A DNA stretch of 64,000 nt from Silurus meridionalis (lineage: Eukaryota > Chordata > Actinopteri > Siluriformes > Siluridae), in NCBI RefSeq assembly GCF_014805685.1, contig NC_060890.1, positions 23,425,500 through 23,489,499 of the forward strand, given 5' to 3'. The notes under the pieces are model-generated. The model was given only the letters and a program-made list of their open reading frames with translations. It had not been told where the DNA came from and made no database searches. The position numbers and the translations under genes are program-made. Position 1 is the first letter of the stretch. The number at the start of each line of letters is the position of its first letter. Of the stretch, positions 1-19,764 are shown in pieces.

Positions 1-16
1 ATTTTATATATACTTT

Positions 17-76
<60 letters not shown>

Positions 77-134
77 ATGCTTGTGTTAATTTTCACTTTA
101 TATATGTATGTATACATAGTTTATTTATTTTTGC

Positions 135-171
<37 letters not shown>

Positions 172-298
172 GGTTTATATATTCATTTTATATATTCCTT
201 GAATTGTACTCTAATATGTACAGAGAGAATTTCACTCTGCTGTAATGTATATGTAACAAGTAAAATCCTCTTTTGTTCTTTTCCTGTTGATGGGCCTG
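1..298 (+). repeat. Dispersed repeat with internal (TTTC)n and (TGTC)n, copy 1 (truncated by window edge)
   Basis: AT-rich element holding (TTTC)n at about 18-75 and (TGTC)n at about 135-171, ending with a GAATTTCACTCTGCTG tail. A near-identical copy in the same orientation lies at 7155-7415. The tail resembles those of fish SINE/LINE families (compare 17460 and 38227). It lies in an mxra7 intron. Confidence 0.7.
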
Positions 299-819
299 TA
301 GTTGGACAGCTGACAGGGTAAAAGTTAAGGTTTCTTAATTAGGGGGTTGATAACTGCCAGTTTAAAGGATTTAGGTACAAAACCAGCGCTAATGGAAAAG
401 TTTATTATTTTCAAAACAAGTTTAATTACCTCTGGAATTATATATTGAAGGAAACTTGTAGGCAAAGGATCGAGAATGCAGGTTGATAATTTTGATGAGG
501 AAATAAATTAAATTAATTCAATCTCTTGAATAGGAGTAAAACTTTTGTAATTGATTGTCTGGTAAAATTACACTGCTGTCTACAGGGTTATTTGTAAAAT
601 AATCAGGTTTTTCCATCAGTGGATTTTTTTCCTTTTGGCACAGGTATGTTTTGCATTTCTTCAACCAAAATTAAACTGAACCGTGACAGAGATACGTACC
701 AAACCATGAATTTTGTGTGCCGTTACACCCCAATACATGTAAATAGGGTGACTACAACTAGTGTTTGTTCAACACACACCTTCCAGCCAATCAGAAATTG
801 TGTGTGTGTTGTCTTACAG
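299..819 (+). other. mxra7 intron sequence, mostly unannotated
   Basis: No gene signal. 604-650 resembles a stretch of the degenerate Tc1 transposase at 2128-2175 (a CAGGTTTTTC...GGATTTTTTT...GCACAGGTATGTT block), so a tiny Tc1 remnant is likely. Confidence 0.4.
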
Positions 820-928
820 TAAACAGGATGGCTGATGAGGATCAAGCCCTAAGGTACATGCCTGGTATGTTGCGCACAAGCCAGCTGGAGAAGATGATGA
901 GTAAAGAAGAACTGGAGGAAGAACAAAG
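820..928 (+). CDS. mxra7: mxra7 penultimate exon
   Basis: Acceptor TTGTCTTACAG ends at 819 after a pyrimidine-rich tract; donor AG|GTGAAT at 929. The reading frame starts at base 3 of the exon (NRMADEDQALRY...). Confidence 0.85.
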
Positions 929-1195
929 GTGAATCTTTCTTTCTTTTTCTCTCTCCCATATTACCTGCTTCCAACACGTCAATCTTTCGAGAACTGATTT
1001 CACTTTCTTGCCACCTCTTTATGCAAACGTAACCTCCGCCTCACGTTTTCTCACACGTTTCTCCACTGTGTGCCTTTTAGAGTCCAGCGGGAGCAACTCT
1101 CCGCCATCCTCAAACTGCTCAAAGAAAACCAGGACACGTTCGGGGAGGTGACTGAGAAAGACATGGAGGAACAGCTGAAGCTTTACTCTATCTAA
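820..1195 (+). CDS. mxra7: mxra7, last two coding exons (5' part outside window)
   Basis: Two exons (820-928 and 1081-1195) join in frame (AG + A, an Arg codon) and end at TAA 1193-1195. They encode the conserved C-terminal tail of matrix-remodelling-associated protein 7: the strings MMSKEELEEEQR, then QREQLSAILKLLKENQ and a final EEQLKLYSI match the MXRA7 tail as I know it from mammals (KMMTKEELEEEQR, ending EQLRLYDM). MXRA7 is a small single-pass membrane protein of poorly defined role. Its N-terminal membrane segment and acidic linker would be in upstream exons not included here. The acidic, heptad-like tail could form a helix. The next gene downstream is st6galnac1 in the same orientation, as in mammals, which supports the call. 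The upstream exon enters with two bases of a split codon, so the in-frame ATG at 829 is probably internal, not the start. Confidence 0.88.
1081..1195 (+). CDS. mxra7: mxra7 terminal coding exon
   Basis: Acceptor TGTGTGCCTTTTAG ends at 1080. The exon completes the split Arg codon and reads through to TAA at 1193-1195, followed directly by an A-rich stretch and the 3'UTR. Confidence 0.88.
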
Positions 1196-1311
1196 AAAAA
1201 AAAAAAGAACTACACCGTACCCTAGTCTGTCATGGCGGAAATGGAAAGTTAAGAATGTTGCTTCAGTTGCAAATGCAAATAATTCTGATGGCCACCATAG
1301 GAGGATATGCT

Positions 1312-1446
1312 AATAAAGCTCACTGTGTTTTAGACTTCAACTGTACACAATTTGTAACCTTGTTAGGAATATTATGAAGTAAATATTGGGTGTAGATACT
1401 TATTTGTGTGTTTATATACAGTATATACACTGCAAGGTCCAATAAA
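1312..1446 (+). promoter_or_regulatory. mxra7: mxra7 polyadenylation signals
   Basis: Two canonical AATAAA hexamers, 1312-1317 and 1441-1446, lie 117 and 246 bases after the stop codon. Either could define the transcript end, so alternative 3' ends are likely. Confidence 0.6.
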
Positions 1447-1850
1447 GTCACCACATGGATTTGACTAAGCAAACAGACAAGAGCCTATTGGATATGAACT
1501 ATTATCTGATATTAATGGATAATCGTTATTGGATAATTACTGCAGCTACTAATATGTTTTAACTGCACATATATAACAATATGATTTATCCTAACTGATG
1601 CAATGAGTAGATTCTCATTTGTTAAACAACCATGTGTGAAGACATATCCTAGAATCATGGAGAAGATCTTACTCTGTTTCAGAAAAGTCAAACAAAGAAC
1701 TAAAGAGATTGTTTTAAACTTAGGTTAAGATCTGTCCTTCCAGTGATCCAGTGGTGATCCATCATCTTCAAGGAAGAAATAGAAAGAAATAGTCAGAGAA
1801 AAAAAATATATTTTGTGATAACTTAAACATTTAGTGAAATCAAACTGATC
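1447..1850 (+). other. Intergenic sequence downstream of mxra7
   Basis: AT-rich. No convincing ORF, RNA gene or repeat recognised. Confidence 0.4.
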
Positions 1851-1854
1851 TGAG

Positions 1855-2430
1855 AAAAGGCTTCGATTTGCTAGCGAGAATAACGATTGGACTCTGACGC
1901 AATGGAAATGGGTCATTAAGGCCTGATGGGTTCGGATTTACTCTTTTCCTGAGTGATGGATGAACCAGGATCAGAACAGAAGAGGAGAAAATGATGTACC
2001 TATCATGCTTAGTGCTTACCATACAAGCCTGTGGGGGCAGTGTAATGATCTGGGGTCGCTTCATTCAGCAACGTTATGTCGGCAAAAAAAACAGGGTCAG
2101 CTGACTACCTGAATATACCGAATGACCAGGTTTTTCAATCAATGGATTTTTTTTCTTCCTGCTGGAACAGGCATGTTCCAGGATGACAAAACCGGATTCC
2201 TAAATTGTGGTTCAAGAAATATGAGATGTTTTCACACATAGATTTGCAACACACATGGATTTCCACAGAGACCAGACTTTCACCCTGTTGGGAATCTTTG
2301 GGATGTACTGGAGAGGACTTTACGCATCGGTCCGAATCTCTGCTCATCAGTACAAGAACTTCCCAAGATATGAACGGAAATAACTATCGTTACATTGCAG
2401 AAGCTTATCGAAACAAAAAAAAAAAGGCGG
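1855..2430 (+). pseudogene. Degenerate Tc1-like transposase, + strand
   Basis: Conceptual fragments in several frames correspond to the second half of a fish Tc1 transposase: a GFGFTLFLSD-like stretch near 1928, GGSVMIWG near 2033, a DYLN-like block near 2105, and a terminal NLWDVLE-type block near 2292. Frameshifts and stops break it throughout. It has no intact ends. Confidence 0.65.
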
Positions 2431-2519
2431 TATATTAGCGTGTGCATTTCTTTTTTCTCAGCCAGGCAGCATATACTCGCCATCCACTATATTAGATACA
2501 TTTGTAGATTTACGTAGTT

Positions 2520-2720
2520 ATCGAATCAGCCAATCATGTTGAAGCAGCACAGGTCAAGAGATTCAATAAAACTTTAGAATGAAGAAACGGTGTGATCTCC
2601 TTGACGTTCATTGCGGTGTGGATGTTTGTACCAGGGTTGGTTTGAGTACAAATTTGGCATTCAAAACAATTTTTAAATCCAATAAGGAGAATCTTCTGTC
2701 TGGACACTCCACATGCCATT
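2520..2720 (+). mobile_element. Fragment of an unclassified fish DNA-transposon family
   Basis: The block AGCAGCACAGGTCAAGAG, a TGTGATCTCCTTGACGTTC segment and the following GGTTGGTTTGAGTA recall a dispersed fish DNA-element family. A matching terminal piece (GGCAGGTGTTTCTAATAAAA) lies at 20610. Identification is from memory. Confidence 0.4.
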
Positions 2721-2734
2721 AAAGCTGTGATCTT

Positions 2735-2930
2735 CAGTGTTGTGGTTAATGTTGTCTTCTTCTATCTCCAAACATCATCTCTGGAGGTTCTTTATCCTTT
2801 TTTACCAAAGCCCTTCTCTCTGAATAACAAAAAGAGGTTGTTCCAACAATTTTATTCTGTTTATGAACTATGGAGGTCACTTTGCTCTTGGGAACCATCC
2901 ATGCAGCTAAAATAATAAATAAATAAATAA
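2735..2930 (-). mobile_element. Tc1-like transposon fragment, reverse orientation
   Basis: The block with CTTCTATCTCCAAACATC and the CTTTGCTCTTGGGAACCATC stretch reads as reverse-complement Tc1-type sequence. It ends in (AATA)n at 2913-2938. Confidence 0.4.
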
Positions 2931-2939
2931 ATAAATAAT

Positions 2940-3935
2940 CACTCTTTGCAACCATGATGAATTTTTGTTTTACAGCAGTCGTCTTCTTTGGCAACCTATG
3001 TGTCATTTGGTTTGTGGTATTGTGATAATATTCTGATTTGTTATGTTTAATTTGCTTAAACGTGTTGTGAACAGTGTCATTGCGGTTTTGAATAAATACA
3101 AGCTCACGTATAATATTGATTGAGGGTGGAGTGAATGAGAGCTTTCCATAGTAGTAAAATAAAGGATGTTTGTTGGGTGTGGTACAACTCAAAGTTGTTT
3201 ATATTACAGTAATCTTATATACTGTACTGTTTATTCATCTTACCATAGAACAATGTAAATGACTGGCAGCTGTTTTGACATCATAGATTTAATCACAAGT
3301 TTTTATCTTTTTATGGTCAAATTTCGAGTTCCTGATATTACTCATGCGAGGACAGATTTAAACAATCGTTTCCAAAGCCAGGTTTTCCGATTCCAGCATT
3401 TAACCAGAAGTGCATTGTAGCTAGATAGATATTAATAATGACAGATGAATGAACAATATAAATAAACACTTAAAAAAATATATATTTTTCACAGATGAGT
3501 TTAGACACATTTACATTTCCCTTCATGTTATTTCCTCAAGCTTGAAAAAGCTTAATATTTACTGTTAGTTTCTTCAACATTTACTTTTAAACAATGCAAG
3601 AAAAACAGATTACTGACAATATGGAAGGACATGAGTAAGGCATGTACTGTAAGGTAAGTACATGTATTTCTTTTACATACTTTCAGTTCTTTAACAGTAG
3701 CACTGTTGAATCTGTAATTGTTAAACATTTGAATTTATTATTTATTTATTTTTTATTAGTAGCAGAGTTCTTTTGAGTAACTTAGATTAATTGCATATAT
3801 TAGGCCTAGTAGCAAAACACATGTGATAACCCTGTCAAGACCTCGATACCTTTCAGCACTATTACAGTCTCTAAGGGGTCGTTTCTGTGATGATTCTAAA
3901 TGCATGCTGTGGCAGTTCCTGCTGGTATACTAGAT

Positions 3936-3989
<54 letters not shown>

Positions 3990-4255
3990 GCACACAGAGC
4001 AATGAAATGCAGTTTGGCATCTACCAGAAGTGCAGATAAATATGTAGCATATTTACAGCATGTAATATATATGTAAGCATATGTACAGTGAATAAATATA
4101 AAGTCTATAACAGTGCAGAGACGTGTGCACATCATTAAGAAGTACAGAAAAGCTATGGCATTGAAGAGGAATGCACAGAAGTGAAAGGTTATAAGATTAT
4201 GGCATTTAAGAAACGTGCAAGCTGAATAAACAGTCTACTATATATACAGTATATA
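2940..4255 (+). other. Intergenic AT-rich DNA with one (GACA)n microsatellite
   Basis: The only clear structure is (GA)n followed by (GACA)n at 3933-3988, which produces a spurious minus-strand ORF. The 148-aa minus ORF at 2746-3192 has no family resemblance. Confidence 0.4.
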
Positions 4256-4257
4256 TA

Positions 4258-4803
4258 CAGTACAGACCAAAAGTTTGGACACACCTCTTTCAAAGAGTTT
4301 TCTTTATTTTCATGACTATGAAAATTGTAGATTCACACTGAAGGCATCAAAACTATCAATGAACACATGTGGAATTATATATGGAATTATATACATAACA
4401 AAAAAGTGTGAAACAACTGAAAAATGTCATATTCTAGGTTCTTCAAAGTAGCCACCTTTTGCTTTGATTATTGCTTTGCACATTCTTGGCATTCTCTTGA
4501 TGAGCTTCAAGTGGTAGTCACCTGAAATGGTCTTCCAACAGTCTTGAAGGAGTTCCCCGAGAGATGCTTGGCACTTGTTGGCCCTTTTGCCTTCACTCTG
4601 CGGTCCAGCTCACCCCTAAACCATCTCGATTGGGTTCAGGTCCGGTGACTGTGGAGGCCAGGTCATCTGGCGCAGCACCCCATCACTCTCCTTCTTGGTC
4701 AAATAGCCCTTGATGCCTTCAGTGTGACTCTACAATTTTCATAGTCATGAAAATAAAGAAAACTCTTTGAATGAGAAGGTGTGTCCAAACTTTTGGTCTA
4801 TAC

Positions 4804-4805
<2 letters not shown>
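4258..4805. mobile_element. Non-autonomous Tc1/mariner-type element with about 90-bp terminal inverted repeats
   Basis: The left end CAGTACAGACCAAAAGTTTG and the right end (reverse complement CAGTATAGACCAAAAGTTTG) are inverted. The inversion continues inward through the ATGACTATGAAAATTGTAGA block. The centre contains reverse-complement transposase-like remnants (TTGGGTTCAGGTCCGGTGAC). A TA lies before the left end, and a (TA)n tract begins at about 4810 on the right. No intact ORF. Confidence 0.75.

Positions 4806-4809
<4 letters not shown>

Positions 4810-4860
<51 letters not shown>
4810..4860. repeat. (TA)n microsatellite
   Basis: About 25 TA units directly beside the Tc1-type element ending at 4805. 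Confidence 0.9.
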
Positions 4861-4861
<1 letters not shown>

Positions 4862-5504
4862 GTGAAATACAAGATACATAAAGATACATATAGATAAAAA
4901 AAATAGTGCAGCTGTAATGAGGAGTAAAAAGATATACTATGTAATATGTACATGTATAGTACAGAGGTTATATACAGTGTTTTAAGATCCTTAAATAAAA
5001 TAAAATAATTCCAAATTATTTAAAAAAAAAAAAAAAAACAATGATATAATACTATGTCTCAGATTCAATTAGAACTCACTTTACATGCATTTCAGATACT
5101 CACCTGAAAAATACCTGAAAATGAGATTTTTCAGTGTTCAAAGTTGCATATCAATACACATCATCTTTTTTGGGACAACGAGTCACTTTTTACAGTGATA
5201 CTGAAACAGTTTATCCAAGACAAACATCATCATAATACATTTACCATTAATCTTCCATCCCCACCTTTTGTGATAAAATCTTATTAGGAAGTCATGACTT
5301 TTTATTCAGGGTATGTCTGTAAATAAACCCTATGACAAATTTGCTCAAGGAGATAAAAAACAAAACAAAAAAAACAGCACGTTCAATCCCAAAACGAGGA
5401 GACTTGAGCAATACGGTCACGTACGTGTGACATTTCTAAAAGCCACTCAGTCTCACACCCTTATTTTCAAACAAGACTTATGAAGGACAAGGTGATCCAG
5501 AACT
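4861..5504 (+). other. st6galnac1 upstream region / 5'UTR
   Basis: No CpG island and no clear TATA placement. The 5'UTR and promoter must lie here, but the start cannot be located. A poly(A) run lies at 5023-5037. Confidence 0.35.
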
Positions 5505-14993
<9,489 letters not shown>

Positions 14994-15034
14994 TGTGATT
15001 TAATAAACTTTTTTCTATACTTTTTCTATAACAA

Positions 15035-16020
15035 CTTTTTCTTTCGGCTTCTCCCATTAGGGGGCGCCACAGCGGATCATCCGTCTCCATACCCCCCTGT
15101 CCTCTACATCTGCCTCTTTCAAACCAACTACCTGCATGTCTTCCCTCACCACATCCACAAACCTCCTTCTTGGTCTTCCTCTTTTTTTCCTTTCTGGTGT
15201 CTCCATCCTCAGCATTCTCCTACTGATATACCCCATGTCCGTACTCTGCACATGTCCAAACCATTTTAATCTCACCTCCCTCACCTTGTCTCCAAAAATG
15301 TCATTTTGTCCCTGATGAGCAAGCCGGTGGCAACTGTGGAAAGGAAAAACTCTTCGAGATGGCATAAGGAAGAAACCTTGAGAGGAACCAGACTCAAGAG
15401 GGAACCTCATCCTCATCTGGGTTGCACCAAATGTCCATCTATTTCAGATATACGATGGTAATCCTATTCACTTCCTGCTTCACCATCTCCACATCATCCA
15501 CCCTTCTCTTTCTCTCATTTTCCTCGTTCATCAGCTGCTCAAAATACTCCCTCCATCTTCTCAACACACTCTCCTCACTAGTCAACACATTTCCATCTCC
15601 AACCTTTATTGCTCTAACTTGCAGCACATCCTTCCCAGCTCGGTTCCTCTGCCTGGCCAATCAGTACAAATCCTTTTCTCCTTCCTTAGTGTCCAACTTC
15701 TCATACAGCTCCTCATATGCCTTTTCCTTTGCTTTCGCCACATCCCTCTTTACCTGCTGCTGCATCTCCTTGTACTCCTGCCTACTTTTCTCATCACTTT
15801 GTCAATCCCAATCCTGTTTCTTCAACCTCTTTCTCCTTCTGCTCTCCTGCACTTCCTCATTCCACCACCACGTCTCCTTGTCCTCCTTTCTGTTTCCAGG
15901 GCTTCATCCGATCTGCTATAAATTTCTGATTTGTGATCCGCATATTTGATTTGGAACATGTTTTTACGATGGATGTCCTTCATAACACAACCCTCCACTT
16001 TTACCCAGTTTGAAACCAAA
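15035..16020 (-). mobile_element. RTE-like LINE (copy B), deleted and interrupted
   Basis: The minus strand reads RRMIRCGAP* (15070s), WFGHVQ and RMLRMETPERKKRGRPRRRF, then at 15303-15445 is replaced by a different repeat (the AAACCTTGAGAGGAACCAGA family), and resumes with the pre-RT linker (RRWREYFEQLMNEEN near 15550). The 5'-end sequence is near 15990. The RT core is absent. Confidence 0.7.
15303..15445. repeat. 'GAAACCTTGAGAGGAACCAGA' dispersed repeat inside LINE copy B
   Basis: One of about ten copies in the window (also 19130-19330, 19530-19735, 23740-23870, 27660-27760, 39015-39255, 40808-41040, 49870-50090, 51500-51690, 52620-52830, 61250-61400). The fullest copies end in GCTTTGAGACAATGTC and (CTTGA)n, like 3' ends of L2-type LINEs or their SINEs. 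Confidence 0.6.
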
Positions 16021-16397
16021 GGAACATACGTATGTCTCAAAAAACATAAAAGACAACGTGTTTCCAGTGTTTGACAGGCATTATTCTCACATTATATGTA
16101 TACAGTAAATCTATTTATATAAAGACTATTAAAATACAATTATTAAAATAAACTGTGTGTACTGTGAATCCAATGTAGTTTAAGACCAGGGACAATGTGA
16201 TTCGTCCTGTAATTTTTATAGTGTTGAAATTGTGTAATTGCGCCTATTGGACAGCAGGTGGAAGCAGATATCATCTGAAGCAGATAATACAGCACGTGTG
16301 GAAGCATGCAAATGAGTTTGACCTGATAAAAACATCTGTCCAGGCAAATTATGAACTTCTGAACTTGAGATATATATATAAAATCTTCTTTCTGGTT

Positions 16398-16680
16398 AAA
16401 AGGAGATTTCTTGTCATTCATGCACAAAGGCGTGAGTAAAGTCGTGAACTGATGTAGGTGAGGCGAGGAGGCCAGTGGTGCCATTCCAATTCGTTCCAAA
16501 GGTGTTCAATAGTGTTGGAATCCGAGCTTTATAGCAGGAGATCTTTCACTCCAAGCCATGTAAAGCATGTCTTTATGGAGATGACTTTGTGCTTTTTGTG
16601 CACGGCATGCTAAAACTGGTTCAAGTGAAGAAAAATTTATCCAGTCCAATCCAGAAGATTGAAGAACCATCTGGTTTGCA
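16398..16680 (+). mobile_element. 'TGGCCAAAAGTTTGTGGACA' MITE family, internal fragment
   Basis: Contains the family blocks GATGTAGGTGAGGCGAGGAG, TTCCAAAGGTGTTCAATAG and TATAGCAGGAGATC. Both ends are missing. It lies between st6galnac1 and caskin2. Confidence 0.6.
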
Positions 16681-17274
16681 GTGTAAGATCTTAATCTGAT
16701 CGAGCATCTGTGTGGTGTGACAGCACATCTTCCGGGATCTTGTGGAGTCCATGCCTTGACACGCCAGAGCTGTTTCAATGTTATGGCTGACATGCTACGT
16801 AGGTGTAAATCTTCACATTCCTCCTTCGAATCTGCCTTCGAACCTTCCACATCATGCATTATCTTGCAGGAAGTAACCATTCTAAAAAACATTTATTGTG
16901 CCCATAACGGCGATCAAAAAACAATAGATAGGCTTTGACGCTCACATGATGTTTGATTGATATTACCAGGTCTGGTGCAGGCCCAGAAAACATTCCCCTC
17001 ACCAGTACACCACCACCAGTATGATTAACACAAACTCCTGGATTCAATCGGATCAATTCGGCCAAATTCTTATCCGACCTTCAGCATAGCAGGAATTGAG
17101 ATGTTTCAGATTCGTTTTTAACCTGTCTTGGTGAACTACTGAACGCTCAAATCCCAGTGGAAGCATTGAAATCCACTTCAGTCGTTTTGTTGTTGTAGCA
17201 TACACTCTGAGGATCTGAGATGCTTTTCTTCTCAACAGGGATGCAAAGAGTGGCTATTGGTTATAGCAATAAAG

Positions 17275-17515
17275 CGAAGGTGTAGCTCATTGCTTGAAGT
17301 GCTGGGTTCCAGATCAGCAGGTTGGGGTTTCAAGCCTCAGTATTTCAAGCCAAGCTGCCACTCTTGGGCTCTTGAGCAAGCCCTTAACCTTCTGTCACAC
17401 TCCAGAGATGTATCATCGCTAACCCCAGCTTCCTAACAACACTAGGATATGTGAAGAAAGAATTTCACTGTGCTGTAATGTGTGCGACAAGTATGAAGCT
17501 CTTTTTACCTTTATT
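17275..17515 (+). repeat. tRNA-derived SINE, 'GTAGCTCA...CCAAGCTGCCA' family
   Basis: The head GTGTAGCTCATTGCTTGAAG with GGGGTTTCAAGCC is a decayed A-box/B-box. The body AAGCTGCCACTCTTGGG with GAGCAAGCCC follows, and the tail GAATTTCACTGTGCTGTAAT. Related copies: 27850-27960, 37835-37945, 37968-38285, 51745-51935. Confidence 0.6.
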
Positions 17516-17627
17516 TTTGTTCCTGCTGGTTTGAGCTAGTCTGGATGTTCTCCTCTGAGCTCTTCCATGAATAAGAAGGTGTTTCTTGTGACAGAACTGA
17601 CTTTCACAGTTTGTTGATGGATGGAAA

Positions 17628-17735
17628 CTTCTTCTTCTTCTTCTTTCAGCTTCTCCCATTAGGGGGCGCCACAGCGGATCATCCGTCTTCATACCCCTCT
17701 GTCCTCTACATCTGCCTCTTTCAGACCAACTACTA
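17628..17735 (-). mobile_element. RTE-like LINE 3'-end fragment (copy F)
   Basis: (CTT)n followed by TTCAGCTTCTCCCATTAGGG; antisense. About 105 bp, severely 5'-truncated. No duplication seen. Confidence 0.65.
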
Positions 17736-18193
17736 GCAAGATAAAATAAAAAAGTAATAAATGAAGATAAAGACACTGTACAATGAGTGCAGGGGTGCAC
17801 TTTAAAAGTGAAAAATCATTTTCCAAAATAAGTCCAAAGGTGCAGAGGTTAAATATGGTCGTCTTCACTGTTTGCGTTGATGTGACACAAATGTAATAAG
17901 AATTTCGGGTTCACGTTGATGTCTGGTTTAGTGTTTATGGAGGCAGATAAGAGATGATGGTGGGTCCTTGGTGTTGCTGATGAGGTCAGTTGATGGTGGA
18001 AAGTTTTTCAGGTGTGAGGGTTTTGGGTCTGATGGACCAAAAATAATAAAATCTAATTTAATAAGTAAGTATTAAGATCGAGTTCCAAAGATCCTAAAGT
18101 ATCCAAGGATCAAGTTTCAAAAGTCTAATAGTCTGAAGATACAGTGTCTTCTGAAGAAACAGACTATCGGTCACTTTAAGGACAATCACATAA

Positions 18194-18410
18194 CTTTCGG
18201 CTTCTCCCATTAGGGGGCGCCACAGCGGATCATCCGCATGTTTGAAATGGAACATGTTTTTACGCTGGATGCCCTTCCTAACGCAACCCTCCCCATTTAT
18301 CCGGGCTTGGAACCGGCACTAAGAGTGGCCGGGGTTGGTTCCCTGGCCGGGGATCGAACCCGGGTTACAGCGGTGAGAGCGCCGCATCCTAACCACTAGA
18401 CCACCAGGGG
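18194..18410 (-). mobile_element. tRNA-Glu-derived SINE with an RTE-LINE body, intact, with target duplication
   Basis: Read on the minus strand: a 72-nt tRNA-Glu(CTC)-like head (18410-18339), a segment matching the 5' region of LINE copy A (TCTTAGTGCCGGT..., ATTTATCC reverse), then the LINE 3' end (GATGATCCGCTGTGGCG to GAGAAGCCGAAAG). It is flanked by a 21-bp duplication with one mismatch (18173-18193 and 18411-18431; ACTTTAA...CACATAA). Confidence 0.82.
18339..18410 (-). tRNA. tRNA-Glu(CTC)-like head of the SINE, not an independent gene
   Basis: Has a GGTCTAGTGGTTAGG A-box, the anticodon arm CGGCG-CTCTCAC-CGCTG, and a GGTTCGATCCC B-box. The acceptor arm pairs except at position 1 (C-A). 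It is fused to the SINE body, so it should be read as a SINE promoter. Confidence 0.6.
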
Positions 18411-18454
18411 ACTTTAACGACAATCACATAAAAAAATTAAAATAAAAATAGAGC

Positions 18455-18622
18455 GAGATATATATGAGAAAAAAAGGTGTATGCTTGGTACGCTTATTAC
18501 TCCAAAAATTAAGGTGATTTAAGGACAATCACATAAACCACCTTAATTTTTTACTAATTTACTGTAATAAGCGTACCAAGCATACCTTGTGTATACACCT
18601 TTTTTCTCATATATATATCTCT
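18455..18622. repeat. Fold-back inverted repeat containing a third copy of the SINE target sequence
   Basis: Arms 18455-18500 and 18564-18622 (the right arm has an 11-nt insertion), plus an inner pair 18504-18516 / 18539-18551. The loop 18517-18538 contains TTAAGGACAATCACATAA, the same string that flanks the SINE. Confidence 0.75.
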
Positions 18623-18629
18623 CTCTATA

Positions 18630-18808
18630 TATAATTTTTTATATAGTTTATACTTTATTTATCTGCCTTCTTTTTCTTGGTTTAATTTTTCCCCATCCTA
18701 TTCCCTCATGCCGGACCGCCGTAAAAAGCATTTCACTGCATGTGGTACCCTGTATGTACGTGTATATGACAAATGAAATTTGATCTGATTTGATTTGATT
18801 TGATTTGA
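18630..18808 (+). repeat. LINE/SINE 3' tail ending in (ATTTG)n
   Basis: A CATTTCACTGCATGTGGTAC block, then TGACAAATGAAATTTGATC and (GATTT)n. This is a usual tail of fish L2-like elements. Confidence 0.55.
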
Positions 18809-19129
18809 GATGCGGTAAAAAAGGGGGATCCCCATTCTAATGATCTTTGTGGGTTTGATATGTTTTTTTACTTCAAGAAACCTTATCTTGCAGGTCATTT
18901 GACTTGTTTCTAGTCTGTATTTTTGTTAAAAGATCCCTTTATTTGTGATATTTAGACGGTTATTTTTTTTGCGGTGCAGGTGAGAGGAGTAAAACACAAT
19001 CTTATCCACCCTCTTCAGGGTTCTGGAAGTGTTCTGGTTTTCTCAGCAGTGGAGAGATGAAGGACATGCAACACAGAGTCTGTTTGGTCTTTAATTTAAT
19101 TCTAAACATTTTTTATTTCTAGAGCACTT

Positions 19130-19456
19130 TAACAATGGTCATTGTCTCAAATCAGCTTCACAGTGATAAAGCGGTTATAATGCTGTATAAAAGAATGTAT
19201 CCCATGTTTGTTTCTTGTAATTGTAAGTTTATACCTCATGAGCGAGCCAGAGGCGATTATGGAAAGGAAAAACTGCCTGAGATGACTTGAGAGGAACCAG
19301 ACTAAAAAAAAGGGAACTCATTCTGTTCTTTTAGTGGTTCATGGAATTGGCATATTTCTGTTGGATGCTTCTCAAATTTTGGCAATAATGAACCAAATAG
19401 ATGAGAAATCTGTATCTTGGAGAGAGAGCCTTTTGAATAACAAATATTCATATTAT

Positions 19457-19490
<34 letters not shown>

Positions 19491-19735
19491 TTATTATTCA
19501 TATATTCATATTATGTATGAATATTATTGTAAAATTGTTTAGCACTTTTAACAATGGACATCTCCCCAAAGTGATAAATATGCTATAAAATCTTTATGTA
19601 TATATTAGTGCCTATGAGTTTATCCATAATGAGCGAGAAAGTGATGAGAAACTCCCGGAGATGGCATCAGGAGGAAACCTTGGGAGGAACCAGCCTAAAA
19701 AAAAGGGAACCCATCTTCATCCTTAACAACGTTCA
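19130..19735 (+). repeat. Two tandem copies of the 'AACCTTGAGAGGAACCAG' repeat
   Basis: Copies at about 19130-19330 and 19530-19735 share TAACAATGG...(T)CTC, TTTATCC(C)ATAATGAGCGAG and GAGGAACCAG(A/C)CTAAAAAAAA. An (ATT)n microsatellite (19463-19490) lies between them. Confidence 0.6.
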
Positions 19736-19764
19736 TTCTTTACATTGTTTATATCTTGAGCAGT

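Noticed and set aside
619..822. 67-aa ORF upstream of the mxra7 exon
   Set aside because: Ends at the splice acceptor region and overlaps a Tc1-like scrap. No conservation signal.
829..831. ATG at 829 as the start of a short protein
   Set aside because: It lies 9 bases inside an exon with a good acceptor and an incoming split codon, and MXRA7 needs upstream exons.
2746..3192. 148-aa minus-strand ORF
   Set aside because: Low-complexity, overlaps repeat sequence, no motif.
15422..15949. Plus-strand 175-aa ORF
   Set aside because: Reverse complement of LINE copy B coding sequence.
18339..18410. A genuine tRNA-Glu gene
   Set aside because: The tRNA-like sequence starts exactly at the SINE end and is fused to LINE-derived sequence, with no terminator where a tRNA gene would have one. 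It is inside the target duplications.
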